64,000 bases of DNA from Alkalihalobacillus sp. YIM B00296 (GTDB lineage Bacteria; Bacillota; Bacilli; Bacillales; Fictibacillaceae). A program made the translations under genes and the position numbers. The stretch is from NCBI RefSeq assembly GCF_020179385.1, contig NZ_JAIBLJ010000001.1, forward strand, positions 186,001 to 250,000, written 5' to 3'. Of this stretch, positions 61,066-64,000 are shown one piece after another (position 1 is the stretch's first letter; the number at the start of each line of letters is the position of its first letter). The notes beneath the pieces were generated by a model. The model was given only the letters and a program-made list of their open reading frames with translations, was not told the DNA's origin and ran no database searches.

Positions 61066-61786
61066 ATGAATAGAAAACCAGTTGTCATAATCGCTCTCAT
61101 CACTGCAGTTTGTGTCCTGGGGGATGCAATGCTTTTCATTGTTTTACCGCTGTATTGGCATGACTTCGGACTGACATCCCTCTGGCAAGTCGGAATCCTG
61201 CTCTCAATCAACCGTTTCATCCGCCTTCCGATCAATCCGTTGGTCGGTTGGTGTTATTTAAGGATAAATAAACGGACAGGAGTTCTTCTTGCTGTGATTT
61301 TAGCGATGTTGACAACCTTTTCGTATGGTTGGCTGCAGAGCTTTTGGCTCTTATTCATGATGAGGGAGCTTGTGGGGCGTTGCATGGGCATTTCTTCGTC
61401 TAGGGGGATACCTTACAGTCATTGACACTTCAACAGACAACACCAGAGGCCACCTGGTCGGACTATATAACGGATTGTGGGGGTTAGGTGGTTTAGTTGG
61501 AATGCTCGCCGGAGGGGTACTTGCAGATTTAGTCGGGATCGAAACGGTCACCAATACATTCGGTTTGGTAGCGTTAATCGCAATTGAGTTACTTGATTCT
61601 GGAGTGGACAGGAATCAACGTCTTGTACTGGTTAACAAGTGGATTATTGTGTCTCGTAGGCGTGTTTTGGATCAGTCAGTTAAAGAAAACCAGGCAATCC
61701 CATGCCTTTGGAGCAGGTTGTGGCTCATGATTCCTGTGAAATCACGAAAAGACCTCGATTTTACATTCCAGGTAATGTTGAAATGA
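61066..61786 (+). pseudogene. MFS transporter pseudogene
   Basis: The first frame (ATG 61066) encodes membrane segments 1-4 of an MFS protein, with motif-A-like INPLVGWCYLRINKRTG. A one-base insertion near 61363-61366 shifts the frame; the continuation LWGVAWAFLRLGGYLTVID and GLVGMLAGGVLADLVG is in the next frame. After VALIAI the sequence stops looking like a transporter, so the second half is lost or scrambled. Bases 61787-61890 hold no gene. Confidence 0.78.
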
Positions 61787-61893
61787 CTGACCACAAGTAC
61801 GATTCAAAGACAGGCAAGTTAGGTCCAGCATACTTTACGAGCCATAACAGCCCCTGTAAATGAAATACTTGTATCATGCTATAACACTTATGT

Positions 61894-61920
61894 TATAATC
61901 AGCTTGGTAACTGGTACTAA
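61894..61920 (+). promoter_or_regulatory. fabI -10 element and FapR operator
   Basis: TATAAT (61894-61899) is followed by TTGGTAACTGGTACTAA (61904-61920), 14 of 17 matches to the FapR palindrome TTAGTACC-tg-aTACTAA. FapR bound there would cover the transcription start. A -35 (TTGTAT, 61869-61874) is poorly spaced. Confidence 0.7.
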
Positions 61921-61952
61921 CACTAGATATAAATTTTCATTTGGAGGACATC

Positions 61953-62732
61953 ATGGAAGATTTACTTAAATTAAAAGACAAGAATATTGTAATCATGGGG
62001 GTCGCGAATGAACGGAGCCTTGCATGGGGTGTTGCAAAGTCCCTCTACAAAGCGGGAGCAAACTTGATTTTTACATATCGGAAAGAACGTTCACTAGAAA
62101 AATTGAACAAAATCCTTGAAAAAGATAACCACGAAGCTAAGCTGATCGTCGAATGTGATGTGAACAGCGATGAAAGTATCCAGACAGCTTTTACGAAAAT
62201 TGGAGAGGAAGTGGGCACAATCCATGGGGTCCTACATTCCATCGCTTTTGCCCATGCCGAAGATCTGAAGGGGGATTTCATCGATACATCCAGAGAGGGT
62301 TATGCATTTGCCCAGGACACGAGCGCTTATTCCTTGATCGCTGTAGCGAAAGCAGCCAAACCTCTTATGACTGAGGGTGGATCGATTATCGCAATGAGTT
62401 ATTTAGGTGCAGAGCGTGTAGTCGAAGGGTACAATGTGATGGGTATTGCGAAAGCTGCCCTCGAATCCTCCGTAAAATATCTAGCTTTTGATTTAGGAAA
62501 ACATAACATCAGGGTCAATGCCATTTCAGCGGGAGCAGTCCGTACACTCGCTGCTAAAGGCATCCCGTCATTCAACCAGATTCTTCATGAAATCGAGGAA
62601 AACTCTCCACTTAAAAGAAATGTCACCCAGGAAGAGGTCGGCGATATGACGCTGGCTTTGATGTGCCACCTTTCAAGAGGTGTCTCTGGGGAAATCGTCT
62701 ACGTGGATTCAGGTTATAATATCATGGGTTGA
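61953..62732 (+). CDS. fabI: Enoyl-ACP reductase FabI
   Basis: NADH-dependent reduction of enoyl-ACP, the last step of each fatty-acid elongation round. 259 residues from the ATG at 61953, 5 nt after GGAGG. Family motifs: IVIMGVANERSLAWGVA (cofactor), HSIAFAHAEDLKGDF, SYLGAERVVEGYNVMGIAK with the catalytic Tyr and Lys, and AGAVRTLAAKGI. FapR box upstream agrees with fatty-acid regulon control. Confidence 0.96.
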   Translation: MEDLLKLKDKNIVIMGVANERSLAWGVAKSLYKAGANLIFTYRKERSLEKLNKILEKDNHEAKLIVECDVNSDESIQTAFTKIGEEVGTIHGVLHSIAFAHAEDLKGDFIDTSREGYAFAQDTSAYSLIAVAKAAKPLMTEGGSIIAMSYLGAERVVEGYNVMGIAKAALESSVKYLAFDLGKHNIRVNAISAGAVRTLAAKGIPSFNQILHEIEENSPLKRNVTQEEVGDMTLALMCHLSRGVSGEIVYVDSGYNIMG

Positions 62733-62739
62733 CTTTTTG

Positions 62740-62772
62740 CACTGCTTCCTTAAAGAGGCAGTGTATTTTTTT
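62740..62772 (+). terminator. Terminator after fabI
   Basis: A 9-bp stem (62740-62748 with 62755-62763, one G-T pair), loop CTTAAA, then TATTTTTTT. Confidence 0.87.
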
Positions 62773-63185
62773 ATTGATATATAATTCAATTTGTTTGAAA
62801 AAGACTGGACAAAAGTGAAAAATAAAAGTGACCGAGGAGTCGGCCACTTACTTTTAATACTGCTTCACTAAGATGATTGAGCCTGTCAATTGGCTCGGGC
62901 AGAGTGATACGGCACTTCCGACTCTGAAAAATCATTAGACTGCTTATTTATATCATACTCATTTTCAGGGCAATCGTTTCATTGCTCCTCTTAATTGGGT
63001 ATTTGCAACATCGCTTCAATTACCAAGTTGTCAGAATGAAATGATGGAAGAACCGTAAACTATGTAGAATTGAGTCCACCGAAACTTTATCCGGTAGTTC
63101 CATCAGCGGAAGATGCGCAAAAGCAGCTGAGAATGATTCCAGCTTTATTTTGTAAAAGGATATTAATGGGCGGGGTGAAACAATA
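62773..63185. other. Non-coding, hairpin-rich stretch before nagZ
   Basis: 413 nt without a convincing gene. AAGTG-CCGA / TCGG-CACTT (62826-62849) is a hairpin with T runs on its minus-strand side, so it may end minus-strand transcripts. GAGCC/GGCTC and CAGAGT/ACTCTG dyads follow (62878-62928). From about 63060 an open frame lacks a start and may be a gene remnant. Confidence 0.45.
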
Positions 63186-64000
63186 ATGGATTTAAGGCAG
63201 AAAATCGGACAATTGATGGTGTTTGGCTTCAAAGCGGAGCATCCATCCAAGCTTTCAGATGAAATCAAAGACTTGATTGAAAATCACCATGTCGGCGGCA
63301 TCATCCTGTTTGGTCGGAATATTGGAACGCCTGATGAGATCCAGCAACTGACAACCACTTTGCAAGCCACGGCGAAAAATGCTGGTCATCAACAGCCGTT
63401 GTTCATCTGTATTGACCAGGAGAATGGGGTTGTACGGCGTTTAGGGGAGGGGACCACGGTATTCCCTGGGGCAATGCTTATCGGTGCAACAGGGGACCCG
63501 GAGCTTGCATATGAAATTGGAAAAGCATCAGGGGAGGAACTGATCGATTTAGGGATCAACTGGAACCTCTCTCCTGTAGTCGACGTCAATAACAACCCGA
63601 ACAATCCTGTCATCGACGTCCGATCGTTCGGAGAAAAACCTGAAATGGTGGCTGAATTTGGAAAGCAGTTGATGAAAGGGATGCAATCTTCCGGCGTGAT
63701 CACTACCTTGAAACATTTTCCGGGGCATGGTGATACGACAGTTGATTCCCATCTTGCATTGCCTGTCATCCCGCATGACCTTGATCGGTTACGACATGTA
63801 GAGCTGCTTCCATTTAAAGAGAGCATAGTCAATGGCGCCGATACGGTGATGTCCTCCCATGTCTACTTTCCGTCAATCGAGCCTGAGGAAAATCGGCCAG
63901 CAACGATGTCGAAAGCTGTGATGACAGGGCTTTTGCGGGATGAACTGGGGTTTGATGGGGTGATTACGACCGATTGTATGGAAATGAAGGCGATCGCGGA
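63186..64000 (+). CDS. nagZ: Beta-N-acetylglucosaminidase NagZ, 3' end beyond window
   Basis: A GH3 hexosaminidase acting on muropeptide-derived sugars, at least 271 residues here. ATG at 63186 after GGGCGGGGTG. Motifs: IGQLMVFGF, GGIILFGRNI, IDQENGVVRRLGEG, NWNLSPVVDVN, KHFPGHGDTTVDSHLALP (substrate site and the catalytic His of NagZ enzymes) and TTDCMEMKAI with the nucleophile Asp. No signal peptide is apparent, unlike the secreted B. subtilis YbbD form, though only the start is seen. It follows a nag operon and namZ remains, fitting GlcNAc-MurNAc recycling. Confidence 0.93.
   Translation, partial: MDLRQKIGQLMVFGFKAEHPSKLSDEIKDLIENHHVGGIILFGRNIGTPDEIQQLTTTLQATAKNAGHQQPLFICIDQENGVVRRLGEGTTVFPGAMLIGATGDPELAYEIGKASGEELIDLGINWNLSPVVDVNNNPNNPVIDVRSFGEKPEMVAEFGKQLMKGMQSSGVITTLKHFPGHGDTTVDSHLALPVIPHDLDRLRHVELLPFKESIVNGADTVMSSHVYFPSIEPEENRPATMSKAVMTGLLRDELGFDGVITTDCMEMKAIA

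Overview
The window is a low-GC, spore-forming Firmicute chromosome segment, most like Bacillaceae. The evidence is gene order and content: dxs-tlyA-argR-recN-spoIVB-spo0A, then the branched-chain keto-acid (bkd) operon with its sigma-54 activator, then many yqi/yqj-type genes known from the Bacillus subtilis terC-side region. Strong Shine-Dalgarno sequences, frequent TTG/GTG starts and Bacillus-type Zur, Fur, FapR and NagR operators agree. The genus cannot be named from this sequence alone.

Layout. 1-9.1 kb: isoprenoid and DNA/RNA maintenance genes and the sporulation protease SpoIVB, with an extra MurE-like ligase placed between tlyA and argR. 9.4-13.2 kb: spo0A, whose last 57 coding bases plus flank are repeated 2.6 kb downstream. 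The DNA between the repeats is a decayed integrative element carrying a broken integrase, a nuclease fragment, a small secreted protein and a small membrane protein. 13.2-24.2 kb: yqzF, bkdR and the seven-gene ptb-bcd-buk-lpdV-bkdAA-bkdAB-bkdB operon for degrading Leu/Ile/Val to acyl-CoA and acyl phosphate. 24.2-28.4 kb: a Zur-type zinc-binding lipoprotein, a bacilliredoxin, a tRNA-Arg, a 21-bp-period repeat array, a wrecked NERD-domain gene and an ArAE-type membrane protein.

28.4-31.5 kb is the most distinctive region. It holds an encapsulin shell gene, an IMEF-type ferritin-like cargo and a [2Fe-2S] ferredoxin. The two cargo candidates carry the identical eight-residue tag LTIGSLKG, one at its C-terminus and one at its N-terminus. 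A divergent, doubly Fur-boxed promoter drives an unrecognised four-cysteine protein. Together these suggest a Fur-controlled iron-storage nanocompartment with an iron-release arm and perhaps an undescribed partner.

31.8-37.4 kb: a Prli42-like miniprotein and the propionyl-CoA/methylmalonyl-CoA pathway (mutase large subunit, a B12-domain/epimerase fusion, carboxylase beta subunit), which fits the propionyl-CoA made by the bkd pathway, then a PepT-like peptidase. 37.6-50.5 kb: a MarR regulator, DinB, a MoxR/DUF58/DUF4129 set whose MoxR reading frame is broken in a T run, NamA, a glycerophosphodiesterase, a RocB-like peptidase, ProC, an MBL-fold protein, an SDR and YqzH. 50.5-53.7 kb: a GNAT-TetR pair and an MFS exporter.

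53.7-64 kb: a second 21-bp-period array, then nagA-nagB-nagR and a GlcNAc-kinase-like gene behind a NagR operator. Next come the remains of a NamZ/YbbC exo-muramidase gene with a decayed IS200/IS605-type tnpB element inside it, GNAT and MFS (pseudo)genes, fabI behind a FapR box and the start of nagZ. The nag/namZ/nagZ genes form a cell-wall sugar recycling block that has partly decayed. Three copies of one roughly 150-220 bp intergenic repeat are scattered at 9.1, 31.6 and 43.2 kb.
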